The notes under the pieces are model-generated. The model saw only the letters and a list, made by a program, of their open reading frames with translations, did not search any database and was not told the origin of the DNA. Positions 20,266-32,975 of a stretch of 64,000 nucleotides of DNA are shown here, piece by piece (position 1 is the stretch's first letter; the number at the start of each line of letters is the position of its first letter). The translations under genes were made by a program, and so were the position numbers. The DNA comes from Calliphora vicina (Eukaryota > Arthropoda > Insecta > Diptera > Calliphoridae): assembly GCF_958450345.1 (NCBI RefSeq), contig NC_088780.1:120976226-121040225 (forward strand), in the 5' to 3' direction.

Positions 20266-20489
20266 TTGGATATTTAAACGAATTAAAGACAAGTAAGAAA
20301 GTATGTAACTAATGAGAAAAACTTTTTCCTTTTATAATTTAAGTAAGTTATTTTGGTAAATGACAACATCTAATCTAGTCCAGGAATGTCGGTCATCCTT
20401 AAACCGGATAACGAGACATTCAACAGTCGTACTCAAGTTTGTACGTGGAGACGTACCCCCATGTATCCATATGGACACGAACCCACATG
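20266..20489. other. Spacer with decayed repeat sequence
   Basis: A decayed zone between the minisatellite and the LINE relic; it may contain the upstream part of that LINE, but no reading frame is convincing. Confidence 0.35.
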
Positions 20490-20830
20490 TACTATAATTA
20501 AGATGATATGGCCCCGACTAGACTGAGGGCGGACAACATATCTTCTTGATTTAACACAATTTAGTGATGTAGTGGCAGTTATTACCGGTCACTGCACTTT
20601 TGGCAACCATGCGAGGAGACTTGGCTTGCCCTACAACGACTTCTGTTGAAGTTGTCAAAATGAAGAGAAGGATGAGACTATTTTTCATCTTCTTTGTCAT
20701 TGTCCGACAATAGGAGATCTACGCTTAAGGTTTCTGGGACATCGTTCCTTAAATAGTTTTTCTGAGCTCTCTGACAGAGGCTAGAGTGCATTAGTGCCTT
20801 TATCAGGAATTGCAATTGGCTAATAAGGTC
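20490..20830 (+). pseudogene. LINE relic: C-terminal zinc-binding region of an ORF2
   Basis: One frame reads KMIWPRLD, stop, GRTTYLLDL, then VVAVITGHCTFGNHARRLGL, NDFC, stop, SC, DETIFHLLCHCPTIGDLRL and RFLGH. This is the tail found after RNase H in R1/I/LOA-type fly LINEs (family pattern GHC..G.HA.R.G, C..C, E..EH.LC.CP). The reverse transcriptase and RNase H core are not recognisable upstream. It ends in a pyrimidine-rich tract (about 20890-21010) that may be 3' UTR. Stops make it non-functional. Confidence 0.75.
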
Positions 20831-23338
20831 AGACACGGGAATCTCCGCGGAGATACCTAATAACCGTCAACTGATTGGTGCGTATTGATAATCTCCTCTT
20901 CTATCTTTTTCGGAACTTCTTCCTCTTCATCTCACCTGACTGTCCCCTTTTATTTTCACTTCTATCTGTCCCTCTTTTTCTATCCCTCTATCTCTATCTT
21001 TTTTTATATTTATAAAACTATAGTTAAATATGAAATTTTGTCTTTCTATCATGATTGCAACCCGTGCTGACATGCGATTTAGTTTTGAGTTGCATTTACA
21101 AGGGAAAAAATGAAATTTATTCAGCTTTTGTAAAAATTTAGCCATTAAGTAATTACTTTTGCAATTTAATTTAAAAGAATCGAAGAATGTGTACGTAATT
21201 GTCGTTCTAATAAGATATAAAACACAAAAATTGGTTAAAAAATGTTAAAGTTATTAAAACATCGCCAGGCGATTAATGTGTCTCAGGCCACTAGAACAGG
21301 AAATGTAGGAAATGTAAATAATTAACATATTTTGAGAAATATTTACTTGTATATGAGTTTTTGTATTCTTAGGATACCGTTAACCTATTATTTTCAAATT
21401 TTTAAAAATTCTGTTAAACAAATTTCAGAATTTTTTAATCATCACTTTGGGATTTATTGAGAACATAAATATATAAAAATAGTATGACAATACCTCCTAT
21501 AGTTTTCCCGCACCTGCGATTTAAATTTTGCAATTTTCAAGAACTAATTTTTTGGCCATATTTTGGCGAATGAGCCGAATTTCCTTACTGTTAAACACTT
21601 TAAGTAAAACCTATTCAGAATATTATAGTCCATGCAATTTTAAATATAGTCTGAAAGTTTTACCAAAATCGAAAAAGGCCAACCCTTAAATCGAGAAGGT
21701 CAAAGGTCAAATTTTTCATTATTTGGAATTTCTAATGGAGAGATATCGAAATGTTATATATTTTTGGGCCGATTTTGATGAAACTTAAGAGGAATATAAC
21801 ACAAAGCCTAGTATTTACGAAAACAGCAGAAAAATTTAAATTAACCCATAATAGCACTTGGGGTTAAAATGACCCCAAACTTCTAAAACCATTAAAAAAA
21901 TAGTCAATTTCAATAGTGTTGATGAAAATTTGATTTTTATAGGAAAAAAACTTTAAAATATTGTGTTGTGTATTAGAAAATGATCACAATTTTATTAAAT
22001 TTTGACTACACATTTTTCAAACGGTCTTAAAATAGTCAAAGCTTCATAAATATATATATATTCTTTTAAAAATTCTGGTATAGAAGTTATCAATTACACA
22101 AACTGTCAATTAAGTATTTTTATAGTTATATTTTATTAGACATAACAATAGGGTATTAAGATAAGCTATTTAGACTAACCTTAATTATATTGTTTGCTGT
22201 TTTTTCTATAATTTTTTTTTTGGGTTTATTTTCTGATGACAATTTGAGCGTATTTATGAGACCTAAGTGACTATTTTATTGCTTCATTGGTTAGAAACAT
22301 TAGAATTTGTTTTGGTTGCTGGTTGGTAAATACTCGCACTTTAGTTGTTGTTGTCAATTTTGTATTTTGTTATTTGAAATATACATACATATGTACAACA
22401 ATTTAATTATATTATAATACATGACAATAACAATGACAACTGGTTGAAAATAATTACGATTAGTGTTAAATTCATTTGTTTTAGTTCAGTTCAGTGTAGT
22501 GGTAAAATGAATGAAAACTTGCACTGAACTGACACTGAATGTGTTTAAATGTAATTGTTTACACTCACACGTTTGATAAATGGTAAATAATACTTAATGT
22601 TCGACGAGTTAGTTGTTGATTATGGTCACAATTGAACCTTGTCTATATTATATGTATTTAAGTAGAGATTTATATCTACATAGCTATAATGATCAATGTT
22701 TGCTATTTAAATGTAATTTTACAACATTTTGGAGGAATGTTGTTATCACAAATTTTGTGAAAACTGCAAACAACTTTGAATAGTTGGTAGAGAGATAAGT
22801 TTGTTTTGGCCTATAATAGATATTAAAGGTAATGTGTTATTGTGACTTATAGAAAAATTGAGAAAGCATTTTCTGAGATTGTCGGGAAATATTTAACTTA
22901 GGACCCGATCTCTTCACTACAGAATGCTATTAACTTTATTTTAAAATGCTCTGAATACTGCAACAGCTATTCATTCAACAATTATATATCAATATCTAAA
23001 ACATTTGTTGCTGTAATTCAATTACTACCTTTCATGACCGGATTTTTACAGGACATGAGGAACATTTAAATATCCTTTGAAATGTATTGTTGAGTGCAAC
23101 TTTAGGCAAAATGTAACGTACAATTATACTTGATTACAGGATACAGTAATTTTGTTTGTTTAAAAAAAAGTATAAAATTTAATTTAACTAAAATTTGTTG
23201 GTATGAAAGCGAGTACAGTAAGTTTCACAATAATACAGTTAAATAAAGTTTTAATAATTAGGCCTGTCTATTTTCTTTCCATAATACTTAAAAAAAAAAT
23301 TACAAAAAAAATAAAAAATATTAATTTTTTTTTCCAAA
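20831..23338. other. AT-rich non-coding DNA, some dispersed repeats
   Basis: 20890-21010 is CT-rich. About 21480-21930 has dispersed-repeat character (ttggggttaaaatgacccca near 21860 recalls gggtcaaattgaccccc at 15663). I see no coding region or element ends. Confidence 0.4.
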
Positions 23339-23690
23339 ATCAAAAACTTTTTTGATTTTTGTCCAAAATGAGCACTTTTTTCTGAAAAGAAAGTTTAGAT
23401 CTTTTCCTTTAAGACCATTTTGGTCGCTTAATGGAATGCGAGTCGGACATCTATCAAAATAAATGTTTTGTATATAACTTAAAACTTAAAACATAAAATT
23501 TTTGATTTTTTTTTTGCAAAATCAAACACTTTGTTGACTTTTTTTTTCAAAAAGGACCGTTTTTAAATTTTTTGTTTGCTCAAAAGATAGCTTACATCTT
23601 TTCCTTGAAGACCTTTTTGGTCGCTTAGTGGGATGCGAGTGGGATATCTATTAAAATAAATGTTTTGTAACTCAAGACCAGTGATGCCAG
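23339..23690 (+). repeat. Tandem pair of a 175-bp repeat
   Basis: Two adjacent diverged copies share tttggtcgcttaatggaatg, gcgagt, ggatatctatcaaaataaa and tgttttgta (23339-23512 and 23513-23690). A third copy lies at 42835-43010. Non-coding. Confidence 0.65.
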
Positions 23691-24089
23691 GAGTTTTTTT
23701 AGGAAATCCCTACGCACATGAAAAATATCCCTTTTTTCCCTACATTCTTCCCGACACTACTTTTTTCAAATTTGAACAGCTTAAGCAAAAAAAGGCTTAA
23801 GCGGATTTCGAAATCATTGTTTTTTCCGGGACTTGTTTGTCAAAAAATGAATCCATTGTTTGGGTTTTTTTTTGAAAGATTTTTTTTGTGCAGTTTTACT
23901 TTGATTTGATTTACCGCAATTTAATATTTTGCCACAAGCCTTGCAAAGTCGTAATTTTTGACCGGCTCCATTAACATCGATTATAAAAGTAGGTTCACTT
24001 CAAGTTTCGTTTGCATCTTTATATAGTCATAGTTTAGCTTGTATTGTAGGTCAATATATAGTCTAAGTTTAGTTTTAATAGTAGGTCTT

Positions 24090-24905
24090 TATTTTTTAAA
24101 CAATATTTTGTTTGGATTAACCTATGCCATCTCAGACGAATTTTTTCATGTTTCTGTAATTTCGGATTCTAGTTGCCAGGTGTTGCCTTGTCAATTGCCA
24201 TATTTGATATATCATCATGCGGTCTTCTCAAAATATGTTCAATCCATCTCCATTTCCTCTAAGCAATTTCTATGCGGATTGGCGTTTCGCATGTTCTTTG
24301 CTATATTCGAAATATTTTTCGCAAGCATCGGTTAATGAATACTTGCAGTGATCATATGTCGCTTGCACTAGAGTTCCAGGACTCACATCTATATGGCAGG
24401 GTCTATCGAACATTTGAGGAGAAAAGGCAAAGTTATGTGCGTGCAGGCAATATCATCACCATGTAATGCATCTTCTAATGCGGATTGATTGCTGCAAAAT
24501 TGTGTCGAATACAATATTGAATAAAAGCGGAGATATATCGCTGTCATACCCCAGTGCTTACACCAATCGTACTCATATCGGATCTGAGTTTGTGTGAAGT
24601 ATAGCGACATTATCAGAAAGTTGTGGTTTGCGGAATCGAAAGTTGCCGCTCTCCTACCATGCCATTTGGGCGCTCTATAGAAAGAAGGAAACCTACGCCG
24701 CTCGATCGAGGGAGTCCACTTTGAATGCCAGAATATAAAAATGTAGTGTCACCATCATTTGTTATTGTGCCATAATCAGGCCACCTTGTTAAACATAAAC
24801 CGAGGAAGAGAAGGTTATAGTTTTTGAACTCCTTGATTATTTGGGTAAATCTTAATGTTTCTAGAAGCGTTCTAATATTCAATGTTCCAAATCGTGTCCT
24901 TGATT
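24090..24905 (-). pseudogene. RTE-like LINE relic
   Basis: On the minus strand, in order: an AP-endonuclease start FGTLNIRTLLET, then YNLLFLGLCLTRW and SSGVGFLLS (24905-24640); after a deletion, reverse-transcriptase motif ISPLLFNIVFDTILQQSIR (about 24525-24470); then the C-terminal signature RKWRWIEHILRRPHDDISNM (about 24270-24200). These follow the RTE-type pattern GTWNVRTL, LGLSETRW, SPLLFN and RRWRWIGHVLRR. The catalytic YADD region and most of the protein are missing, and stops and frameshifts abound. The copy is about 0.8 kb against more than 3 kb expected. Confidence 0.8.
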
Positions 24906-25518
24906 TAATGGTTATGGTTCGTTCGTTATGGTTACTGCAATCCGGAGTGTTTAAGAATAACTATACCAACCATAAATCTCTTCGGTTGGTATAGTATACA
25001 AATGCTTCGCAGTTTATGTTTAAATTTAAATTTTAAAAATAAAAAACAAATCTGTTTATTAAGGGCAGATCTAATGTATAATTAGGCAATGTTCAAAAAA
25101 AATGCATTTTTCCAAAAATAAATTTAAATATGCAACCAAAAAGTTTGAAAAACTTGTCGTGTCCATGATATTCTGTATATGGCTTCAACAATTGCATTGC
25201 CTTCTTCCTAAAAGATATAAATCATATTTATTATTTTAAAATATTGTTTACGGAAATGCTTTGAAAAATTCTGTATTATCTTTTCACTCACTGTACATCA
25301 CACAATGCGAATATACTCAAACTTACGGATACATGTATTTATAATAAACTCATATGTAGAACGTGTATGTGAAGTTTAAAGTTGTTGTTATTCTAATGCA
25401 GAATGCAACATTCATATTCATTCCTTCATATGTGTAAGTAAATATTTGTTAAATTATTTGCATACCCGTACATTTAGATACACATACAAACATACTATTG
25501 TACAAATATTTGTATTTT
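24906..25518. other. AT-rich non-coding DNA
   Basis: A short hairpin CTATACCAACC...GGTTGGTATAG lies at about 24961-24994. Otherwise nothing recognised. Confidence 0.4.
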
Positions 25519-26074
25519 TATACCCTACACCACAAAAGTCTGAATCACATTCTGAGTCGATTTAACAATGTCCGTCCGTCTTGCTGACTGGATGGCTGTC
25601 CGTGTAAACCTTGTGCGCAGAGTACAGGTCGCAATTTTGAAGATATTTCGATTTATCTTTATCGGACTTTATCGGTCATAAATATTTAATTTATATATGT
25701 ATCTCCACAAATTCCGCTCCAAATAAGTTTTATATATACAAACTTCATGTCACCAAATTTTGTTACGATCGGTCCATAATTAGTCATAGCTCCCATATAG
25801 ACCCGCTTCAGAAAATCACTTTAACGTGCATAAATCGCTTAAACATTTTGGTATATACACAAAATTCAACATAAATAACTTTCATATAGACATAAATCAC
25901 GCGACCTAATTTCATGGTGATCGGTCTATAATTGGTCATAGCTCCCATATAAGGCCCACTTCCGAAAATCACTCACGAATATAAATTTATATTTTAAAAG
26001 AAAAATGCTTTTACTCATTTACTTGGTGTAGGGTATTATATGGTCGGGCTTGACCGACCATACTTTCTTACTTG
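25519..26074 (+). repeat. Dispersed repeat, family A (copy 2)
   Basis: Same start (TATACCCTACACCAC) and same hairpin end (TGGTCGGGCTTGACCGACCA, then TACTTTCTTACTT) as 2728-3370, with an internal deletion. Non-coding. Confidence 0.8.
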
Positions 26075-26329
26075 TTTTTTGTATACATTTGTATATAAAC
26101 TCACACATGCCAAACCTCGTGATAACAAAGTTGTATTAACAAAGTTAGCCTAACACTTCATATAGGTGGCAACCACATAATTGTGATGAAGGTAAATAAA
26201 AAACTTTTTTAATTTAATTTTATTTACGTGAATGTAGAGACGCACACACACACAATGACAGACAAACAATTTTGAGTGTAAAAGTGTAGGCAAGAGGCAT
26301 ACGTTTAAGTTTCAAAAAATTAAAATTTT
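26075..26329. other. AT-rich spacer with a short CA run
   Basis: A (CA)n run lies at about 26241-26255. Nothing else seen. Confidence 0.4.
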
Positions 26330-27140
26330 GAAAAAATTAAAATTAAAAATTAAAATGATCATATTACGATCATAATATCATATGATCATTATTTCAATCA
26401 ATCTGAAATAATCATATTATGATACAAATCAATCATAATATGACTCAAAGTAATCATATTTATGACCCAATTAAATCATATTATGATCCAATGAAATTAT
26501 ATTATAATCCAAAGTTATCATATTATTATTAAAATTTATTTTTGGCAATACAAAATTTTATTTTAATAGGTTTTAGTTTTAAGGGACTAAATTCCCAATT
26601 AAAATATTATTCATAAATTCACGAACATTTATTGTTATTCGCTCTAGGAAAGTTATGAGAATAGCAGACACTCAAAATGTATTTGTAAAAATATCATAGC
26701 TTAGACAAACACCAAGACTCACAACTGGTTAGAACAAAATGCTATTAAAAGTAGACATATTTTGTTTGCATCTTAAACATATTATGACTACTTAATATAA
26801 TAGGTTTACCTATTTATCATTATTTAGTTGTTGTAAACATATTCTGTTTACATCTTAAACATATTATGACTACGCGTATAGAAGCTTAACATTTAATGGT
26901 TGTACATAATATAATATGTTTACCTATATATCATTATTTAGTTGTCCGAACCATTCGGTGAACCATATTCTTATTTAGAACATTTAATGGTTGTACATGA
27001 ATATATAAACGTTTACAGTAACTAAAATATTGTTGAAATTAAATTAAAACAACAATTATATGTTTACGACAACATTGCATTGTTACAACGAACATAGTAT
27101 AGTTGACGTAACCATGTCTCCGCATGTAGATAAAAAAAAT
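26330..27140. repeat. Decayed relatives of the foldback family
   Basis: 26340-26530 is a degenerate array of AATCATATTATGATCCA-like units, similar to 45583-45735. 26755-26880 has two direct copies of GTTTGCATCTTAAACATATT followed by ATGACTAC. AACATTTAATGGTTGTACAT occurs at 26888 and 26983. The right end (acgacaacattgcattgtta, ccatgtctccgcatgt) parallels the right ends at 34.5 and 56.5 kb. No coding sequence. Confidence 0.5.
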
Positions 27141-29412
27141 ATGTAAAAAAAATCTTATACTCAGCCATTTGTGGGACAAATTTAAATATGGACTGTACCG
27201 GTTCTATTGATGTATTTAAGTTATTTGGGGGCTACGAAAAGTTGATATCAACATCCAGACATGGCTATTGACTCCAATAGCTAAATTTCAAAATAATATT
27301 TAAAATTTTCTACAAATCGTGTATTTTTGGTACGCATATAATATTAAGGACTAGACAGTTTGAGTTAAATTCTTGAAACTAACGTAAATGGGAATTTTAA
27401 TAGATTCAAAAATAAATTTTTACGTTGATTTTAGTTTTCTCCCTATAAATCGATTAATAATTTAAACTTGGATATTGTGATTTACTACGTGCATGTCATC
27501 CAATTGTAAACTGAGCAAATTGTCAAAAAACCTTTACAGATTACCCTCGCTACACACAATTTGACGGTGTGCATATGTCCATGTTTTATTGTTTTTGTTT
27601 CGAATATTTTATTTTTGTTATTGCAATTATTGTATTCCTAAGTTTGACCACACAGTGGCAGTAGAATTTTTTTTTATTTTTTTTTACATTTTCGTATTTG
27701 TATGCATGTGTAAGTAATGTCCTGCGGTATGGCAAGGCATTCAAGTGTGAATTATTTTATTTGTTTATGCTTCTGATTTATAAATTAAAAACAACAATAT
27801 CAACAAACTACAACTAACGAAAATAATAATAAAATCACAAGCAGTATGAAAAAAATTCAGGAAAGGAAAATATATTTATAGAATTAGTAGATGGTAACAA
27901 AATACTTGGAGTTTAGTAATTAAATCAAAAATTCCTTTTGTTTTTTTTTCTCCTTTTGACACTAACTAAATAATAAACAAATGAAGGCATGCAAAACTGG
28001 CACAGTGTGAAATTTGAATAACATTAAGGCGGGACATGCTAAGTGGAAAAAGTAAAATAGTTGAAGTGTAAACTGCACTAATGTTTAATTACGTTAGGTG
28101 TTACCATTTAGAAACGGTGATTGTTTTTCTTTAAAGCATATTCTTTGAATTTCAAATAAAAGCGATCACTAGTTTAAAAATTAAACAACTGTTCATTTAC
28201 ACACTTTGAAAACAAACTTTATAATTTATAAGAATACACTGGTAATACCGTTGATGTTAACTCTAACGATACACTGACTAAATGACAACTCGCTGTTTCT
28301 ATTTACAAACACAGCACCATCTTCTAGAAGTCTCTAACGGAAATACTAGAATGAGCTATTGCCACGATACCCTTTAAAGCTTATAAGCAAGCTTATAAGC
28401 AATGTTAATAACAGCGTATTTTCAACATTGTTGAGAAGTACAAGTTTCAACTGAAGTAAATATTTTGTTTTTACTTAAAATACTTAGGTATAATTAGAGA
28501 CATGCATTAAAGCAGATATATTCAGATCTAATTTGTTTTCTACAATCTGACTTCTTCTAGATTAGTAAAACTGGAAAACATTTCCAAACAATATGAGCTA
28601 TCCTAATGTATGTGATATATTTTCTCAACTTAAATTATACTGAAATATAAGGTATTCAAGCACTTTTCTACAAGTACGTTTACTTTTTTGAAGGGCATAA
28701 TAAATACCAAAATTAATAAGTTATATTTAAATAAAAGGGTGTCCCAAAATGTAAATAAGATTTAAATTAAAGAGAAAATACTATTAGAATCACACGATCT
28801 AAGAGGTCAATTCAGAAAGTACACGAATAGGATATGTCTCGTGCAGTAAATGAATATTTTCACGGGCGGTATGCATAGATGGCAGATGATTTGTGTCCAA
28901 AATGAAAAAAAAAACTTATTTTTCCATAGATATAATGTATAAAAAACGATGACCTAAACCACAATTCGAACAAATACGTAAAGGTTTTTGTACAAAATTG
29001 ATTTCTCTATTTTCGAAGTTCGCAAATGTGGCCAATTATCTTTATGTTAAATAAAATGCAATTTGTATTCTCAAGGGCAAATATTCCAAACTTGTAACTG
29101 CGCTTTGACTATCAAAATAGACATTCATGGTAATTTTTTAGACTACATTCGATCTTAGTCAAACCACAAGTTCCTTAATAACCAGAATCTTAGTATAGTT
29201 GAATAACTAAATGATGAACCATATTTTCACCGTTGATCATTTATATCTGCAAAGACATACCAATATTTCCAGAATTAAAAATGCGGGATTAAAAATAAAT
29301 GATGTATCTTTTGAATGGAATTTTTGTTTTTAATATCTTAATTGTCATTTATTCTCACTTAGTTATTGAAAATTGTTGTGTAAATAACGTTTTTTTTTTT
29401 TTTGCTTCGAAA
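27141..29412. other. AT-rich non-coding DNA
   Basis: No gene, RNA or element ends recognised in 2.3 kb. A partly self-complementary GCTTATAAGCAAGCTTATAAGC lies at about 28379-28400. Confidence 0.4.
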
Positions 29413-30800
29413 ATGTTGAATTTTGTGCCAACAAAGCGTCACATGCGAGAAGTTTTGCTTTACTTCTTTAATTTGATAAAAGTGACCCTGAAGTCCACCG
29501 ATTGCTCACCAAAGCATATTGTGAACGTGCGATTCAGACATGGTGATTTTTAATGAAAGGCAAATATCGCCCAGGCCAGACAAAAATGTTTGAAGACCAA
29601 GAATTGGAGGCGTTACTCCATGAAGATTGTTTCCAAACTCAACAAGAGCTTGCTAAATAATTGAGAGCTATTCAATAAGAAACTTAAAAACATTTGCAAG
29701 CAGCAGGATTCATCCAAAAACAAGGAAATTGGGTACCATACGAATTGAAGCTGACAGACTATGAAATACGATTTTGCATGTTTACAATGCTGCTTGACCG
29801 CTATAAAATAAATTAATTTTTGCACCGAATCATTACTAGCATTGAAAAATGAATTCATTACGATAAACCGAAGCTGCATGTTGTAGTGGTTAGAGTGCTT
29901 CCCTACAAAACCAAGCACTCTAGGTTCGTTCCCTGGCAGAGGATTTAAAATTAACCACCCTCTAAAAAACACTCCATCCAAGAAGCCACCTGACTTCCCC
30001 CCTGGAAAAGAGGATAACATCATGGTGACGGTCATGCAGACCGCCATCACCCCCTGGGAGAAAAGGTAGGAATCAAAGATTAGCAAGGTTCCCCACCACT
30101 GCACCAAATACATAGAGGACATTATTTCTAAGAAACGACAGATGGAAGTCCCATTATCCTAGACCAGCTACAGCAGACCAATCTTCTACTTAGTTGGAAC
30201 AACAACCGATTAGCGAAACTGATACAAGGGAAAAATAACAAAAGACTTGATCTTATGACAACTTGGACACGCAACATCAGACCAATCATCTACTTAGCAG
30301 GAACAACAACCCTTTAACGAATCTAATACAAAATAACAATAGTTCTAATGGCAACATCGTACATGGGGACGCACGATACCCCAATAACTAACATGTCAAA
30401 TACGTAAAAAAAACCGAAGCATAAGAGATCGTCCAAGCTTCCGAATCGACAGCAAAGCCAAATATTCATGGCGCTCAGGTAATGTTCTGTACTTCGAGGG
30501 ATCAAATGGGTACTATCTATTATAAGCTGCTGCAATCTGGCCAGACTATAACAGGGAACCTGTACGGAATGCAACTGATTCGTTTGAAAAGATCTTAGGC
30601 CGATTAATGCCCGGAATATGCGGCCAGACATGAATCCATAATATTCCATCATGACGCTAGAAATAAGTGGTTGGGAAGTTTTGCCTCACCCGCTTTATAG
30701 TGCAGACCTTGTCCCGTCCGACTACTATTTGTACGCTTCACTTCAGAACAGTTACCAGAAAGATTTTCAAAACTATGACTATTGTGTAAATGTTTAAAAA
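29413..30800 (+). pseudogene. mariner transposase relic M4, interrupted by a SINE
   Basis: A nearly full-length but decayed mariner transposase. The N-terminus NFVPTKRHMREVLLYFFNL starts at about 29416. It continues with FEDQELEALLHED, QTQQELA, LQAAGFIQKQGNWVPYEL, then FLHRIITS and the HYDKPK segment where the SINE splits it. After the SINE come AKPNIHGAQ-like and IYYKLLQSGQTITGN-like sequence, and at about 30665 GWEVLPHPLYSADLVPSDYY-like codons with the third Asp block. The order and spacing fit a DD34D mariner of about 345 residues. Stops and frameshifts are frequent. Inactive. Confidence 0.8.
29875..30410 (+). mobile_element. tRNA-derived SINE, 536 bp, with dimeric tail
   Basis: An exact 10-bp target duplication AAACCGAAGC flanks it (29865-29874 and 30411-30420). 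The head is tRNA-like: an A-box-like TAGTGGTTAGAGTGC near 29884 and a B-box-like GGTTCGTTCCC at 29923-29933, spaced as in pol III promoters. The body is markedly more GC-rich than its surroundings. At about 30173-30276 and 30277-30376 are two diverged copies of a roughly 100-bp unit (CAGACCAATCTTCTACTTAG against CAGACCAATCATCTACTTAG). The element ends in a short A run. It is mobilised in trans by a LINE (family knowledge). Confidence 0.85.
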
Positions 30801-31671
30801 TAAAAGCTAAAAAATTTAAAAAAATCCCAAATTTTTAAGTCATACACCCAATAATTATGCTACAAAAATATGCAGTTATGAGTAAAATATGCTATAGAAA
30901 GTAAAATATGCATAAATATTATGTAAACAGCAAAATATGCATAAATACGAAGTAACAAAATCGGTTCTAAAATTCTTAAAATTGTCGGAAACTATTGCAT
31001 ATTTTTGGTTGTCCTGGTTATTACATATAAAAATATATAGTAAAAAGACTTGAAAGGTATAGCCCTTCAAAGGGCAATATTTTAATTGTTAAGGACGAAA
31101 AAAAAAATTTAATGTTAAATGTAGAGTTTTTATAATAATGTTACTGATGATGTGACATATACATAGTTTGTGTTAAGCAAAATTAACTATTTTTTGTTCG
31201 TAAAATTTTTAGTAAAAAGTGCAGCATTTTTGGATTTTACCTATGTTTTCAGTTTTCAGAATCTTACAATTACATAAACGAACTATCGAGTTTATAGGAG
31301 TGCTCTGGTAACATAAGGAGGACGTTAGTTTTACCTTTATTTCAGAATTCTCATATAAACCATTTTCCAGACCACTAGAATCGGACCAAAAAAATTCCAT
31401 TGACTGCCAACCATATTTAAACATCATTTTAAATTGTGAATTTGTAAATCATATTTCCCAAATATTTGCACATAAACTCCTAACTACAAGTAAATAAACC
31501 AAAATGTCATTAAACATAAAAAGATGCTCGTATAACAAGCACAGATTTATTTCAATTTTAATGCTAAATAAACAAACTTAAACATAAACATATGACGGGA
31601 ATATTTTTATTTATTTCAAAATTGCAGCAATGACAACTATTAAAGAAAAACAACAAAGAGAGCTTTATTCG
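30801..31671. other. AT-rich non-coding DNA
   Basis: No gene or element recognised. Confidence 0.4.
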
Positions 31672-32257
31672 GCTGTTACGAATTTTATATACCTTTCACC
31701 AAATTTTACTTTAAGATAAAGATTGATAATTTTTTTTGGTGAAAAAATTTATTAGTGCAATTAAATTAGGTTGAATAAAATTTTAAGGTAAACAAAAATG
31801 GGGTTAAAAAATATTTTTTCCCGATTGTAACCCATTGTATGTTTGAATTACTATGGCGTTATATACATGAAAAAATATTAAGAATATCTATCATTAGGTA
31901 TCCATATTGTGTATGTTTTCCAGATATAGATAACAAATTGAGGTGGTCGTGGTTTTTTGCTTATATCTCAGCCATCTTTGTGGGCCGATTTTTATAAATT
32001 TTAAATAACAACCGAACCGGGACTACATCAGATATATTGATGTATGAATCAGTAATTTAAGTTATTTAGTGGCTTCGGAAAGTTGATTTCAACATACAGA
32101 CGGATAGAAGGACATGGTTATATCAACTCTGCATGGATCCAGAATATACATATGCATATACTTTGAGGGGTCTCAGAAGGAAAATGTATAAATTACAAAC
32201 GGAATGACAAACTTATATATACCCTTGCCCCTCTTGGTGAAGGGTATAAAAACTACA
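31672..32257 (+). repeat. Dispersed repeat, family B (copy 1)
   Basis: It starts TATTCGGCTGTTACGAATTT, then TATATACCTTTCACC. It includes ttatatctcagccatctttg, gttgatttcaacatacagac and ggacatggttatatcaac, and ends tatatacccttgcccctct, ggtgaagggtataaaa. Shared with 35346-36014 and, inverted, with 47693-48145 and 49088-49560. Non-coding. Confidence 0.75.
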
Positions 32258-32975
32258 AGAATATGCTGGGCATGAACATTTCACATAAAATATTAAACAA
32301 AAATAATACACAAACATAAACAATCTCAATGCAGTTGTTAGTCATTCATTCATTCACTCACTCAGTCAGTCAATTTAGTGTGCTGCCGTTAAAAATATAA
32401 AATTTGAAAAACGTACAATTGCAATTGAGTTTTTGTAGACTTTAATATTTGTTATTATTTTCACATACATATGTTTATATGAACAATTCTTCCTTTCGTA
32501 GGAACTATGTATTTCCATTGCTGACAAACAATAAAAATGGTAACAGATTTTTATATTATTCTTTAAAGCACTACTCTCAGTCATTGTTATATTTAGGAAG
32601 TAAGTTACAATAAGTTAGACAACTGAACATGGCTGCTGCAATTTGATGGCAACACAAATATTAAGTATATTTGTTTATTTACGCTTTATGTTCATGTTCT
32701 TTAAACGACCAATTTGTCAAAAAAATAAATAAATAAATAATGCCGTAATATGTATTGTAAAATACGAGCAATATGCAGTGGTAATGATATTAAAAGTTTG
32801 TGTTTTGAGCGAATGGAATATATTCAGGCAACAGCAGTTTCTTTACATCTTTTTGATCATTTTTAAAACAGTAAGAGTATGCATGTAGTAGTTTCAAACA
32901 GATACTAAACAATATTATATGGTTTGGTTGCCTCATAATGTAAATATTATTCTTTTTATATATTATATCTCCTCA
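32258..32975. other. AT-rich non-coding DNA
   Basis: A short tetranucleotide stretch (cattcattcattcactcact, cagtcagtcaa) lies at about 32344-32374. Nothing else recognised. Confidence 0.4.

Noticed and set aside
24961..24994. Hairpin as a regulatory RNA or terminator
   Set aside because: An 11-bp stem with a 12-base loop is expected often in A+T-rich DNA, and no associated gene exists.
29875..29945. A functional tRNA gene
   Set aside because: The A and B boxes are tRNA-like but the arms do not form a full cloverleaf, and the unit lies inside a SINE with target duplications and an A-rich end.
29613..30652. Minus-strand frames of 169 and 109 codons
   Set aside because: They lie antisense to the mariner M4 relic and the SINE, with no family signal.
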